The notes beneath the pieces were generated by a model. That model made no database searches, was not told where the DNA came from, and saw nothing but the letters and a program-made list of their open reading frames with translations. Below are positions 1 to 9,800 of a DNA stretch of 64,000 nucleotides, piece after piece. The DNA comes from CBDFMR01 sp965249765 (GTDB lineage Bacteria > Bacteroidota > Bacteroidia > Chitinophagales > Saprospiraceae): assembly GCA_965249765.1 (NCBI GenBank), contig CBDFMR010000005.1:2480001-2544000 (forward strand), read 5' to 3'. The position numbers were made by a program, and so were the translations under genes. Each line of letters starts with the position of its first letter. Within the stretch, counting starts at the first letter, position 1.

Positions 1-499
1 TCTCCCTCAAATTGCTCAATTTCCATCGAATCTAACCGTCTCTGAAGTTATCAACATGGTATCTGATTTCAGAAAAAAAGATGCCAATTATAATTACTTG
101 ATATCGAAATTTGACCTCGAAGAATTCCTAGACAAAAAGCTAGGTCATTTATCCGGAGGCACTCGTCAAAAAGTAAATGTCGTACTGGCATTTATGTTTG
201 ACAGTTCATTGATAATTCTTGACGAGCCTACCACAGGCCTTGACCCTGTCTCTCTAATACAACTCAAAGAGCTGATACTTGAGGAGAGAGGAAAAACAAT
301 ACTTATAACATCTCATATTATGAACTTTGTCGAAGAGATGTCTGACGATATAATCTTCTTGATGGAGGGTAGCATTCATTACAGGGGCAACTTAATTGAT
401 CTTTTCCATATGACCAATGAAAAGGATCTGGAACACGCCATAGCTGCCCTATTGACTCAAAGTACCAATGTTTATAATCCTCAAATATGTCGTTTTTGA
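1..499 (+). CDS. nosF: ABC transporter ATP-binding protein, NosF-like (5' partial)
   Basis: The reading frame is open from base 2 of the window, so the start and the Walker A region lie upstream. Visible motifs are the signature LSGGTRQK, Walker B LIILDEPTTGLDP and the H-loop TSH. The form of the signature and the PQIAQFPSNLTV stretch resemble NosF, the ATPase that with the permease NosY serves maturation or activity of nitrous-oxide reductase. The gene overlaps the downstream permease by 32 bases, which supports one transport unit. That it is NosF and not another ABC-2 type ATPase rests mainly on the NosY-like neighbour; nosZ, nosD and nosL would lie outside the window. Confidence 0.75.
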   Translation, partial: LPQIAQFPSNLTVSEVINMVSDFRKKDANYNYLISKFDLEEFLDKKLGHLSGGTRQKVNVVLAFMFDSSLIILDEPTTGLDPVSLIQLKELILEERGKTILITSHIMNFVEEMSDDIIFLMEGSIHYRGNLIDLFHMTNEKDLEHAIAALLTQSTNVYNPQICRF

Positions 500-1226
500 T
501 CTACTTAGAAGTAGATGGAGCTTAGTATACCTACTATTCTATCTCTTGCTCGGTTTTGTGCTACTATTCCTAAATAATAACTTATCGAACGCGGTAATTA
601 CACTATTGAATATTGTACTCGTCTTGACACCCTTAATAGGGACCATTTTTGGGGTCATGTATTACTACGACTCCAAGGAATTTGCACAATTAATTTTAGC
701 GCAACCAATAAAAGCGTCCAATCTTTTCATCGGTCAATTTTTAGGACTTTCACTATCTCTAAGTATAAGTCTCACCTTAGGACTTGGAATTCCATTTCTT
801 TTTTACGGACTATTTGGATCAGCAGCCATTTGGAATTTCCTGACATTGATTATTGTTGGTGTGATATTGACGTTCATATTCGTTGGCCTAGCCTTTATGA
901 TAGCTATATCCAATGAAAATAAACTAAAGGGCTTTGGTTATGCCATACTGATGTGGCTCTTCCTGGCCGTTATTTATAATGGAATTATCATGATTCCCTT
1001 AGTTGTTTTTACTGACTATCCACTAGATAAATTCAGTTTGATCGTATCGTGCTTCAATCCAATAGACCTCTCAAGAATATTAATTCTATTGCAATTGGAC
1101 ATATCGGCATTAATGGGGTATACATTAATGGGGTATACAGGAGCCATATTTAAGTCCTTTTTTGGAACAATGCTTGGGCAGGTTGTCTCATTTACACTAC
1201 TGGGAATATGGGTTTTAATTCCATAG
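468..1226 (+). CDS. nosY: ABC permease, NosY-like, C-terminal tail cut by an in-frame stop
   Basis: This is a 252-residue integral membrane protein with about six hydrophobic helices and a NosY-like C-terminal stretch, NPIDLSRILILLQLDISALMG. It would form the membrane part of the NosF transporter. Two oddities are visible. A 15-base tandem duplication (1109-1138) repeats LMGYT. The frame stops with TAG at 1224-1226 directly after WVLIP, but in the same frame twelve more codons (TFLRYKSNRKDF) run to TAA at 1263-1265. The R-K-D-F ending is what I expect for this family, so the TAG probably removed the normal tail. The protein may still work without 12 residues. Confidence 0.75.
   Translation: MFIILKYVVFDLLRSRWSLVYLLFYLLLGFVLLFLNNNLSNAVITLLNIVLVLTPLIGTIFGVMYYYDSKEFAQLILAQPIKASNLFIGQFLGLSLSLSISLTLGLGIPFLFYGLFGSAAIWNFLTLIIVGVILTFIFVGLAFMIAISNENKLKGFGYAILMWLFLAVIYNGIIMIPLVVFTDYPLDKFSLIVSCFNPIDLSRILILLQLDISALMGYTLMGYTGAIFKSFFGTMLGQVVSFTLLGIWVLIP
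1109..1138 (+). repeat. 15-bp in-frame tandem duplication inside nosY
   Basis: Two perfect adjacent copies of ATTAATGGGGTATAC (1109-1123 and 1124-1138) encode LMGYT twice. Other NosY proteins, as I remember them, carry the motif once, so this looks like a recent slippage or duplication event. Confidence 0.9.
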
Positions 1227-1288
1227 ACATTTCTTCGATACAAAAGCAATCGAAAAGATTTTTAAGATGGCTTATATAACTAGGCACA

Positions 1289-2224
1289 CTAGAAATCGTA
1301 AATATGAAGTCTCCCATGTAATCCTTTTCCTTCACTACTAACAAACATGGTTCCTTCTGATGAGAAACATATACCCTCAGGTTGCTTGTGGAGGTTCTTG
1401 TCGAGAAAGACGATATCACTCAATGTCCTATCACTACTCAGAATGACAGCCAGTTTTCCTACCGAGGATAAGATGACATAATCTCCATTGATGGGATTGA
1501 TAGCGATTGCCGAAGGTGAAAATTTTTTGACACGCTTGGTCATAGATTTTTTCTTCTTTTTACCCCAAGTCAGATATAAACTATCTGATTTCACCTTCTC
1601 AACTAAGGTGTTATCATCTATTGCCAAGAAAGGTTTAGCAATGAACTTTTCACTTTTTACATTTAACGAAAACACCGATTTACTTTGACTTACCTCGGTA
1701 GAGTAGTCAAGTTTACCTGACCCTTTACAGGCTATCAGTAGGCATCCATTGGATTCATCATATGTGAGGCCTTCGACATCATTAAATATTCCTAGCTCTG
1801 TGGTGATCACCCCACCCCGCTCATCTGCTTGAAGGTCGTATTTGTACAATGTTCCATTGCTCTTACTTACATATGCAGTACCCTCTACAATAACGACCCC
1901 TTCAAAATCACCTTTGTAGCCAAATTCTATTTTATCAATCACATCCCCTGAATCAGTATCAATTCTATACAGAAAAGCCTTTTCATCGTTGACCGCCCAA
2001 AGACTAGAATCTCTATTGTCGAACGCCAAGCCTGATATCTCCGTTAAATCGTCAGACAGTATTAAGGAATTTGAAGGAAAGTTGAAATTGTATTCATAGT
2101 TACTCTTCTCAATTGAAATATCAACAGGATTGCGATCACCCACATCCTTTGTTACATGGCGATTTGACTCACATGAAGAAACCGTCAGGATCAATGCCAT
2201 TATAATTATAAATATGTTAGTCAT
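1289..2224 (-). CDS. SdiA-regulated-type beta-propeller lipoprotein
   Basis: The 311-residue product begins with a lipoprotein signal (hydrophobic run, then LTVSSC), so it should be anchored in the cell envelope. The body has beta-propeller-like repeats (EISGLAFDNRDSSLWAVND, DVEGLTYDESNGCLLIACKG, QPEGICFSSEGTMFVSSEG) typical of the SdiA-regulated family; the biochemical role of that family is not settled. A lysine-rich insertion (GKKKKKS) lies near residue 220. Its ATG overlaps the end of the upstream transporter gene by 8 bases, so the two are probably translated together. Confidence 0.75.
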   Translation of the reverse strand: MTNIFIIIMALILTVSSCESNRHVTKDVGDRNPVDISIEKSNYEYNFNFPSNSLILSDDLTEISGLAFDNRDSSLWAVNDEKAFLYRIDTDSGDVIDKIEFGYKGDFEGVVIVEGTAYVSKSNGTLYKYDLQADERGGVITTELGIFNDVEGLTYDESNGCLLIACKGSGKLDYSTEVSQSKSVFSLNVKSEKFIAKPFLAIDDNTLVEKVKSDSLYLTWGKKKKKSMTKRVKKFSPSAIAINPINGDYVILSSVGKLAVILSSDRTLSDIVFLDKNLHKQPEGICFSSEGTMFVSSEGKGLHGRLHIYDF

Positions 2225-2999
2225 CTAATGCTTCTATTTTTACTTGTTCTGACAATTCTATCCCCAGAAACTTATCTATAAAGTGATGAGCCAAGTAGAT
2301 TACCGGAGTAAGGGCAATCGCCGCTAATATTTTATATGTAAAATTCACTGTGCCCACTGACCAAAAAACGTTCATATCCCATGGCTCATACTGACCTGTA
2401 ATCTGGGGTCCTAGGACAAAGGCAATATAAAGCACAATAAAGCTATCGACCAATTGACTAACAAACGTAGACCCATTGACCCTGAGCCAAACCATTTTGT
2501 CTCCTGTCAATTTTTTTATTCTATTAAAAACTACGGCATCTAATAGCTGACCTATCAGAAAGGCAGTTATAGATGCTACGATCATCATGCTGCCCTGTCC
2601 AAAAACGAAGGCAAAAGCTCGTTGCATATCCGGCATTCCTCTAGTACTATTCTGAGTTACCCACCACTCTGCAGGCATCAAATTTATGGCAGCATATAAT
2701 CCAATGAAGCAATAAGCTATCAAGCCAGCCGTAAGGAGCGATAAAAACCTCACGCCCTTTCGTCCAAAGTACTCATTGACAATGTCAGTCACTATAAACA
2801 CTACCGGCCATATTATAACCCCTGCCGAAAATTGCAAACTTCCGTTATTACCAAACAATGACCAATTCCACCGATCTATTCCCAGTGTATCTTCTAGTGA
2901 GAAAATTTTCATGCCGATAAACTCAGCAAGAATCGCATTGGTAATGAATATCAGACCTAAAATGATAAAAAGCAATGCCGGTCTTCCGATAGATTTCAT
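2217..2999 (-). CDS. yhhQ: queuosine precursor transporter, YhhQ/DUF165 family
   Basis: The 260-residue membrane protein has about six helices and the family hallmark VTDIVNEYFGRKGVR near residue 90, followed by QLVDSFIVLYIAF in the second half. YhhQ-type proteins import queuosine precursors (preQ0/preQ1) for tRNA modification. It lies 17 bases after an SDR gene and overlaps the SdiA-regulated lipoprotein gene, so all three look like one operon. The family call is strong; the exact substrate is inferred. Confidence 0.87.
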   Translation of the reverse strand: MKSIGRPALLFIILGLIFITNAILAEFIGMKIFSLEDTLGIDRWNWSLFGNNGSLQFSAGVIIWPVVFIVTDIVNEYFGRKGVRFLSLLTAGLIAYCFIGLYAAINLMPAEWWVTQNSTRGMPDMQRAFAFVFGQGSMMIVASITAFLIGQLLDAVVFNRIKKLTGDKMVWLRVNGSTFVSQLVDSFIVLYIAFVLGPQITGQYEPWDMNVFWSVGTVNFTYKILAAIALTPVIYLAHHFIDKFLGIELSEQVKIEALDD

Positions 3000-3016
3000 G
3001 GAATAGTGTAGTCTAT

Positions 3017-3694
3017 TTATGGGGTTGTTGAAGATACGGGTATTATCTTACCATTGAAGAATCTGGACCTCTCCAGAATAAAGTCAACGATGAAGTCTGA
3101 CATCTCCTCTGCATCAAATGGAGCTTCATATCCTGGAAAGGCACTGGCAAGCATTTCTGTATTGACAGCGCCTAAAGCAAGAGAGTTGACCCTTATTCCA
3201 ATGTCTTTCCATTCTTCTGCTAGGACTTCGGTGAGGTTGTTAAGAGCTGCCTTGGAAGCACTATATGCGCTTAAGCCAGGAAACTTTACGGAACCTTGAA
3301 AACCACCCATAGATGTTATATTGATCACCTGAGGACTTCTACTCTCTTTTAACAAAGGCAATGCCCATTTAAGCAATTCCACAGGACCCAGAAAATTAAC
3401 TTTCAGCATGTTATGCCAGTTATCCTCGCTTGTTTCTTCAAACGGACTGTGAATGAGTTGTCCAGCGTTATTGACGATGACATCGATTCTCTGTATCTTT
3501 TTCAATACAGAAAAATTCGGAGATTCCAGATCAAAGCCTATGACCTGGAGCTTGCTTGAAGTCAAAAACAATTCTGTGTTCCGGGTAAGGACGTAAACAT
3601 GCTCTACTTTATCTGAGTCCAGCAATCTCTCGACAACGGCCTTACCTATGCCCCTTGAGGCCCCAGTGATCAGGATATGTAGTTTATCTGTCAT
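3017..3694 (-). CDS. short-chain dehydrogenase/reductase
   Basis: A classical SDR of about 225 residues. It has the cofactor motif TGASRGIG near the N-terminus, NNAG in the middle, and the catalytic S and YxxxK (YSASKAALNNL). I place the start at the ATG at 3694 (MTDKLHILITG); an in-frame ATG 15 codons further up gives a longer, less typical N-terminus. The substrate cannot be told from sequence. It is first in a likely three-gene operon with the queuosine precursor transporter and the SdiA-regulated lipoprotein. Confidence 0.85.
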   Translation of the reverse strand: MTDKLHILITGASRGIGKAVVERLLDSDKVEHVYVLTRNTELFLTSSKLQVIGFDLESPNFSVLKKIQRIDVIVNNAGQLIHSPFEETSEDNWHNMLKVNFLGPVELLKWALPLLKESRSPQVINITSMGGFQGSVKFPGLSAYSASKAALNNLTEVLAEEWKDIGIRVNSLALGAVNTEMLASAFPGYEAPFDAEEMSDFIVDFILERSRFFNGKIIPVSSTTP

Positions 3695-3740
3695 CTGACG
3701 ATAAATATAACAATTGACTATCAAGTGAACTTTGGCCATC

Positions 3741-3748
3741 TATATTTG
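3741..3748 (+). promoter_or_regulatory. probable Bacteroidota -7 element for exonuclease III gene
   Basis: TATATTTG matches the TAnnTTTG -7 consensus and lies 20 bases before the ATG at 3769. No well-spaced TTG -33 element is obvious, so only half of the promoter is supported. Confidence 0.45.
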
Positions 3749-3768
3749 TAGATAAATCAAAGGAAATT

Positions 3769-4539
3769 ATGTCAAGTACCAGAATTATAACATTCAATGT
3801 AAACGGAGTAAGATCCATCGTCAAAAAGGACTTCCTCTCAGATCTTAAGAAAATGAATCCTGACATTATGTGTCTTCAGGAAACCAAGGCGCAAGATGAT
3901 CAGGTTGCTGAGGCCCTATCTGCTGTAGAGGGTTATCATGTCTATTCTAATTCTGCAGAGAAGAAAGGCTACTCCGGCACATGCATACTTTCAAAAAAAG
4001 AGCCTCTCTCCATTAAGTCAGACATTGGGATAAAAGAACATGATACAGAAGGGAGAGTATTGCTTGCTGAGTATGACGATTTTCAGGTGCTCAATGTTTA
4101 TGTACCCAATGGTGGGTCAGGGCTCAAGCGGCTGGACTATAGAGCTACCTGGGACAAAGCCTTTGGCAAATATCTGAGACTTGTCAATAAGAAGAAGCCT
4201 CTCATCGTCACAGGTGACTTCAATGTTGCACATAACGCGATTGACCTCGCCAACCCCAAATCAAACTATAATAAAACCGCAGGCTATACACAAGTAGAGA
4301 TCGATGGGTTTACCATGCTTCTAGGGGATGAATTCTTCGATATTTGGCGTCACCGTAATCCTGATACCATAAAATACTCTTTCTGGAGCGTAAGGACCAA
4401 TGCCCGTGCTCGTAATGCCGGATGGAGGATAGATTATTTTCTGGTAAGTAGGGAGCTAGAAAGTCGCATTAAGAATGTAGACATCCTCAATGACATCATG
4501 GGATCGGACCACTGTCCGGTGATGTTGGAGATAGAGTAA
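3769..4539 (+). CDS. xth: exodeoxyribonuclease III / AP endonuclease
   Basis: 256 residues, the usual length for the family. Active-site motifs are in order: FNVNG (metal/phosphate Asn), QETK (Glu), TGDFNVAH (Asp and Asn), WRIDYFLVS and GSDHCPV (terminal Asp-His). The enzyme cleaves DNA at abasic sites and degrades 3' ends in base-excision repair. It is divergent from the SDR operon. No hairpin terminator is seen in the short stretch before the IS3 element downstream. Confidence 0.93.
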   Translation: MSSTRIITFNVNGVRSIVKKDFLSDLKKMNPDIMCLQETKAQDDQVAEALSAVEGYHVYSNSAEKKGYSGTCILSKKEPLSIKSDIGIKEHDTEGRVLLAEYDDFQVLNVYVPNGGSGLKRLDYRATWDKAFGKYLRLVNKKKPLIVTGDFNVAHNAIDLANPKSNYNKTAGYTQVEIDGFTMLLGDEFFDIWRHRNPDTIKYSFWSVRTNARARNAGWRIDYFLVSRELESRIKNVDILNDIMGSDHCPVMLEIE

Positions 4540-4627
4540 GAATTAATACTTTTACTAATTGAAATAAGGATACCTCCGACTGTAAACTTACTATTCTTAA
4601 GACAGTCTATAATTTAAAAAATATTGT

Positions 4628-5527
4628 TTATTCAACCCTCTTTGGGGTTAACCCCAAAGAGGGTTGTTCTCTTTTGCCATACTCATTTGGGCTCATTTTG
4701 CCCAAAGAATCGTGAGGGTGATTATCATTATAATCTTCTCTCCATTTGTCTGCTATTATCTGGAATTGAGATATGCTGCTGAATAAATATGCATCTAGAA
4801 TGTCCTCCTTGAATGTCCTATTGAATCTCTCTACATATCCATTTTGCATTGGCTTGCCAGGTTCTGAGTAGATGTTTTGTATTCCATTATCCTTACACCA
4901 ATCCTTGTACTCTTTGGACAGGTACTCAGGTCCATTATCTGTTCTAATGTATCTTGGCTAACCATTGTACTCTATTAGTTCATCCAAGTGTCTTACTACC
5001 CGTTTAGATGGAAAGCTTATGCTTCCCATGTTTAACAAGCATTCTCTATTATGGTCATCTATGATATTCAATACTCTGATGGATCTTCCATCTGCGAAAC
5101 TATCACTCATGAAATCCATGCTCCACACTTCGTTCACTGTTGCAGGTTGATACAATGGCTTACGTAATTCCTCTGGTATACGCTTTCTTTTCTTTGGTCG
5201 ACGGACTAAACCCATCTCCCTATACACTCTGAGCATTCTACTCCATGCCCATTTGTAGCCTTCTCGTCTATTTCTATAATAATAGTTCTCAAAGCCTCTG
5301 CTACCATGATTGTCCACCAGCTCATTGAACTTCTATATTATCTCACTATCGTCAATCTTGCTATTGTAATACCATGTGTCTCGGCTCCAACCTATAAGCT
5401 TGCAAAGCCTTCCTATCCCAACTTGATACTCACTCTTAAGCCAAGTAATGACTTCTCTTTTTTGACGGAAGGCTTTACCACTTTTTTGCCAATACGTCCT
5501 TTGCCATCTGTAGATCTTAGGATACAT
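4628..5527 (-). pseudogene. IS3-family transposase orfB (two nonsense codons)
   Basis: One continuous minus-strand frame encodes an IS3 orfB of about 300 codons with the full catalytic triad: Asp in EVWSMDFMSD, Asp in IRTDNGPEY, Glu in GYVERFNRTF. It is cut by TAG at 5333-5335 and TAG at 4958-4960, so no intact integrase can be made. Helix-turn-helix-like sequence (LCKLIGWSRDTWYY) is visible in the N-terminal part. Apart from the two stops the frame reads well, so inactivation is probably recent. Confidence 0.88.
4633..4666. terminator. 34-bp perfect palindrome at the end of IS3 orfB
   Basis: Two 17-base arms meet without a loop at 4649/4650 (each arm contains ACCCTC, CTTTGGGG or its complement). 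It overlaps the last codons of orfB and could act as a transcription stop or as a hairpin protecting the element's end. No long T-run follows on either strand, so terminator function is inferred. Confidence 0.5.
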
Positions 5528-5742
5528 CTGCGAACATCCTCTTGAGTTTTGCGATTCTCATCTTCTAGTTCTTTTAGACGTTTCAAATGACTCACTTCCA
5601 TACCTCCGTATTTCTTACGCCAATTGTAAAAGGTACCCTTGTTGATACCTAGTTCTCTGCTGATCTCTTCTACTGAGCGACCAGACTCATTTTCTTTTAA
5701 AGCCTTTATTATTTGGCTCCCTGTAAATTTGCTTTGTTTCAT
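5475..5742 (-). pseudogene. IS3-family orfA (frameshift plus stop)
   Basis: It starts MKQSKFTGSQIIKAL with the helix-turn-helix SVEEISRELGINKGTFYNW. After ELEDENRK the frame is lost. Dropping one base from the T4 run at 5547-5550 restores KLKRMFADVS, then one TAA codon, then DLQMAKDVLAKKW and the natural stop at 5475. So orfA carries a single-base insertion and a nonsense codon. As written, the open frame continues out of phase to about 5413. Confidence 0.85.
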
Positions 5743-5778
5743 AACAGTTTAAATCTAGTTGATTTTTAAACTGTCTTA

Positions 5779-6019
5779 TCTTAGCGTAAGGCTACAAAGG
5801 CAAATTGAGGGAACATAGCCTTTGCTATTCGACTGAAATTTAACGAAGTATGAAGTCAAAAAAATTAATTAGAAATCTCATTGGGATTTTGTTCAACTAG
5901 TGAATGGGGTATATAGAGGTACCCTTATGGTTACAACAGAAAAATTAGACTGGATGGCAAAAGTTGAAAAATCACAGCTGAGAAAACAAAAATCAAGACA
6001 TCCAAAAATCTAACTGCCA
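5779..6019. other. IS flank with a possible small basic ORF before the SRAP gene
   Basis: Between the IS3 end and the SRAP gene there is one short plus-strand frame. It runs from GTG at 5900 or ATG at 5927 to TAA at 6011-6013 and gives 37 or 28 residues rich in Lys, Arg and Gln (ending SQLRKQKSRHPKI). It ends 6 bases before the SRAP ATG. I do not recognise it. It may be a small protein of the damage cassette or the tail of a gene cut by the IS. Nothing else is supported here. Confidence 0.35.
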
Positions 6020-6835
6020 ATGTGCGGACGATACATCACAATTAAAAAAATACAAGAAATAGAGCGTCGCTTCGGTGTAATAGCCGGAAGCATAAAGCAG
6101 CTCTTGTCCAATGTCAATGTCTCTGTAGGCGACTTTGCTCCGGTCGTCGCTAGCAACAAGCCTACAGAGCTGCAGCTATTTCAGTTTGGGTTGACGCCTT
6201 TCTGGGCAAAGAAAAAGATGTATGTCTTCAATGCCCGTAGTGAAGGAGATTTCAATAAGGAAAACGACCCTACCTATACCGGTGCCAAGGGCATTTTGCA
6301 GAAGCCTATGTTTCGCAAGCCCATCAGATCCCAGCGGTGCCTAGTCATCGCTGATGCGGTCATCGAAGGATCAAAGGAGAAGAGACTCAACGAGCCCTTT
6401 CTCATCTATCCTTCAGATAGCAAGGAATCGTTTGCCATGGCCGGCATCTGGGATGAGTGGGTAAACAAAGAGACAGGAGAGCTCAGTCATTCTTTCTCCA
6501 TCATCACCACGACAGCCAACGATCTTTTACAAAAGGTAGGCCACCATAGATCACCCGTCATCCTAGACAGAGGCGACGAAAAGGCCTGGCTCGATCCCAC
6601 AACAGACATAAGCGACATCACCGCTCTACTCCGTCATTTCCCGCCACATAGTTTCAATGCTTATCCCATATCCAATGCTATAAAATCTCCTAAGGCCAAT
6701 GATCCGACACTCCTAGCTCCACTCGGAAAACCCATATATCAGGAATACGACTATATCATCTATGATGAGCTCGAGCTGCTAGGCATGGGAGAAAGCCCTG
6801 CACGGCAACGTAGAAAAGATGAAGACCGTGACTGA
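6020..6835 (+). CDS. SOS response-associated peptidase (SRAP, YedK/HMCES family)
   Basis: 271 residues. Cys2 follows directly after Met (MCGRY), which becomes the catalytic N-terminal cysteine. The Asn in FNARSE (about 71), the Glu in ADAVIEG (about 116) and His in GHHRSPVIL (about 175) match the other conserved sites. SRAP proteins form a thiazolidine DNA-protein crosslink with abasic sites in single-stranded DNA and so protect damaged templates. The stop codon overlaps the ATG of the DnaE gene (TGATG), so the two are translationally coupled, fitting a damage-tolerance operon. Confidence 0.93.
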   Translation: MCGRYITIKKIQEIERRFGVIAGSIKQLLSNVNVSVGDFAPVVASNKPTELQLFQFGLTPFWAKKKMYVFNARSEGDFNKENDPTYTGAKGILQKPMFRKPIRSQRCLVIADAVIEGSKEKRLNEPFLIYPSDSKESFAMAGIWDEWVNKETGELSHSFSIITTTANDLLQKVGHHRSPVILDRGDEKAWLDPTTDISDITALLRHFPPHSFNAYPISNAIKSPKANDPTLLAPLGKPIYQEYDYIIYDELELLGMGESPARQRRKDEDRD

Positions 6836-9800
6836 TGTACCTCAACTGCCACACACATTACAGTTTCCGGTATGGGACACTATCAGAGGAAGATCTGCTG
6901 ACCCTAGCCGCTCAGCACGGCCTCTCTCAAGTCGCACTCACCGATGTAAATAACACGTCTGCTTGTCTCAATTTCATACGACTGGCTCCTCGATTCAATA
7001 TAAAGCCTGTCATAGGCATTGACTTTCGGCACAACAACCGGCAACATTTTATAGGACTCGCAAAAAACAATGATGGCTTCACGCTTCTCAATGACTTTCT
7101 CTCTACCCACCTTCATAATGACAAAGCACCCCCCACCATAGCACCACCGCTAGACGACGTGGTCATCATCTACCCTTTTGCCACCTATGATAGACAGCGG
7201 CCACTCGCTGACAACGAGCATCTGGGAGTAGGTCTAGCCGACATCAATCGCCTGACTGCAGCCCGCCATGCTGTGGCTGATGACAAAATGGTTTTTCTGC
7301 ATACCGTGAGTTTTAAGGAGAAGGAAGAATTCTCTACGCACCGCATACTCCGGGCAATAGATAATAATACTTTGCTGACCAAGCTAGATAAGCAACAACA
7401 AGGACAATACTGGCATAGGATGTATCCTCAAGACATCATCAAAACCAAAATACCCAGGCATCAATACCTCATAAAAAATACAGAAAAATTATTGGACCAA
7501 TGCCATGTGGACTTTGACTTTTCTCGCGACCGACCATCACAGAATCAGATATCATATACAGGCAACATCAAGGACGATACTCAACTTGTCCAGCAACTAT
7601 GCTGGGAGGGCCTATCTTATCGCTATGGGGAAGACGTCACTGACGAGATCATCCAGCGCATGCACAAGGAGCTCGACCTCATCTGTAAGATGAATTTTCT
7701 CTCGTACTTCCTTATCAACTGGGACATCACCGAGTATGCGCGACAATGCAACTACTTCTATGTAGGTCGCGGGAGTGGTGCCAATAGCATCGTGGCTTAC
7801 CTACTGGGTATAACGGATGTTGATCCGATCGAGCTCGACCTTTACTTTGAACGGTTTATCAACCTCTATCGAAAGAATGCCCCAGATTTTGACATAGATT
7901 TTTCATGGCGAGATCGCGAAGACGTCACCAGATATATTTTCGAACGGTATCCTCATACCTCATTATTAGCTACTTATAATACTTTCCAGTTTAAGGGTGC
8001 CGTAAGAGAGGTGGGTAAGGTCATGGGCCTGCCTGCGAGAGAGATATCCCGGATAAGCGGACAGGGGTTTGATGCTCGACAAGCAGATGCTCCTACACGC
8101 AATGTGCTACACTGGGCAAGTCGCATAATGGGTAAGCCCAATCATCTCGGCATCCATGCCGGCGGTATTCTCATCAGCGAACAGCCCATACATTATTTCA
8201 GTGCGACCCACATGCCGCCCAAGGGATTTCCGACAGTACAGTTTGATATGGTGGTAGCTGAGGATGTGGGCTTATACAAGTTTGATATTCTAGGGCAGAG
8301 AGGCCTCGCCAAGATCAAAGAAGCACTGGAAATCGTATCTTATAATCAACCCACGGCCCCCGTCATAGACATCCATGATATCCGACCCCTCAAAAAAGAT
8401 CCTGCCATTGCACATATGATAAGCAGAGCACACTGTCTAGGCTGTTTCTATGTAGAGTCTCCAGCGATGCGCATGCTACTCAGAAAGCTGGAAGTAGATA
8501 ATTACCTAGGACTCGTCGCCGCCAGTTCCATCATCCGACCCGGCGTAGCTAAATCAGGTATGATGCGAGAGTATATCCTTCGTCACAAGGATCCAAAGCG
8601 ATGCAAAGAAAAGGCCCATCCTGTGCTTTACGACCTCATGCCAGAGACGTACGGTGTGATGGTATATCAAGAAGACGTGATCAAGGTCGCTCATTATTTT
8701 GCCGGCCTCACGCTGGGCGAAGCCGATGTCCTACGGCGAGGAATGAGCGGCAAGTATAGGTCACGAGATGAGTTTGAAAAAGTAAAAAACACTTTCATAG
8801 ACAACTGTGTCAAGAAAGGACACAGCCTACAGGTGACTAAAGAAGTATGGCGCCAGATAGAGAGCTTTGCCGGCTATGCATTCTCCAAGGGGCACTCAGC
8901 CTCATACGCTGTCGAGAGTTACCAGAGTCTCTTTCTCAAGGTACATTATCCCCTCGAGTACATGGTAGCCGTCGTCAACAACGGTGGCGGATTCTACAGA
9001 CCTGAGGTCTATATCCACGAAGCCCGCATGCTCGGTGCGACCATCCATGCCCCATGTGTCAATCGCGGCAGTGCTCTTACCCTTATCGATGGGAAATATA
9101 TATATCTGGGCCTAGGCATGATCAAGTACCTTACTCATGAGAGCATACGTCGTATCCTCACAGCACGTAGGGATGATGTATTTCATGATCTGCTTGACTT
9201 CATCGAGCGGACAGGCATCACACTGGACCAGATTATCATTCTGATACGTATAAAAGCGCTGAGGTTTACCAAACTTGAGAAAAAAGAATTGCTATGGAAG
9301 TCACATCTGAGTCTTAGTAAGGCTCAAGCCAAGCCGGTCATGCCCCAACTCTTTCGCGCCAAGCCTAAGAATTATAAACTCCCTAACCTACCTGAAGACC
9401 ATATCGAAGATGCGTATGATGAAATGGAGTTGATCGGCTTTCCTCTGTGCAGTCCCTTCTTACTGATCCACCAGGGACTCACATCTCGCATCAAAGCAGC
9501 TAATCTGGAAAGATACACAGGAGAAAGAATAAGTACTCTCGGCTATCTTGTAACTGTTAAAAAGACAAAGACCAGCAATGGTAAGCTTATGTATTTTGGG
9601 ACATTTCTCGATGAAGACGGCGCTTTTCTTGACACCGTTCATTTTCCACCGGTAGCTATAAAGTTCCCTTTCCGCGGCCGCGGCATCTACAAGATATCAG
9701 GGGTTGTGACTGAGGAGTTTGATTTTTGTAGTATCGAAGTAGAGCAGTTGCAAAAGATCAACTACATCGATGATCCTCGCTATGTGCTCCCACCCTATAA

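Larger units (their letters stand above)
4598..5778 (-). mobile_element. decayed IS3-family insertion sequence
   Basis: The boundaries come from 9-bp inverted ends (TAAGACAGT at 4598-4606, ACTGTCTTA at 5770-5778) flanked on both sides by TCT, a possible 3-bp target duplication. Inside are IS3-type orfA and orfB on the minus strand, both broken. The ends do not show the TG...CA usual for IS3 elements, so the exact termini are provisional. Confidence 0.75.
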
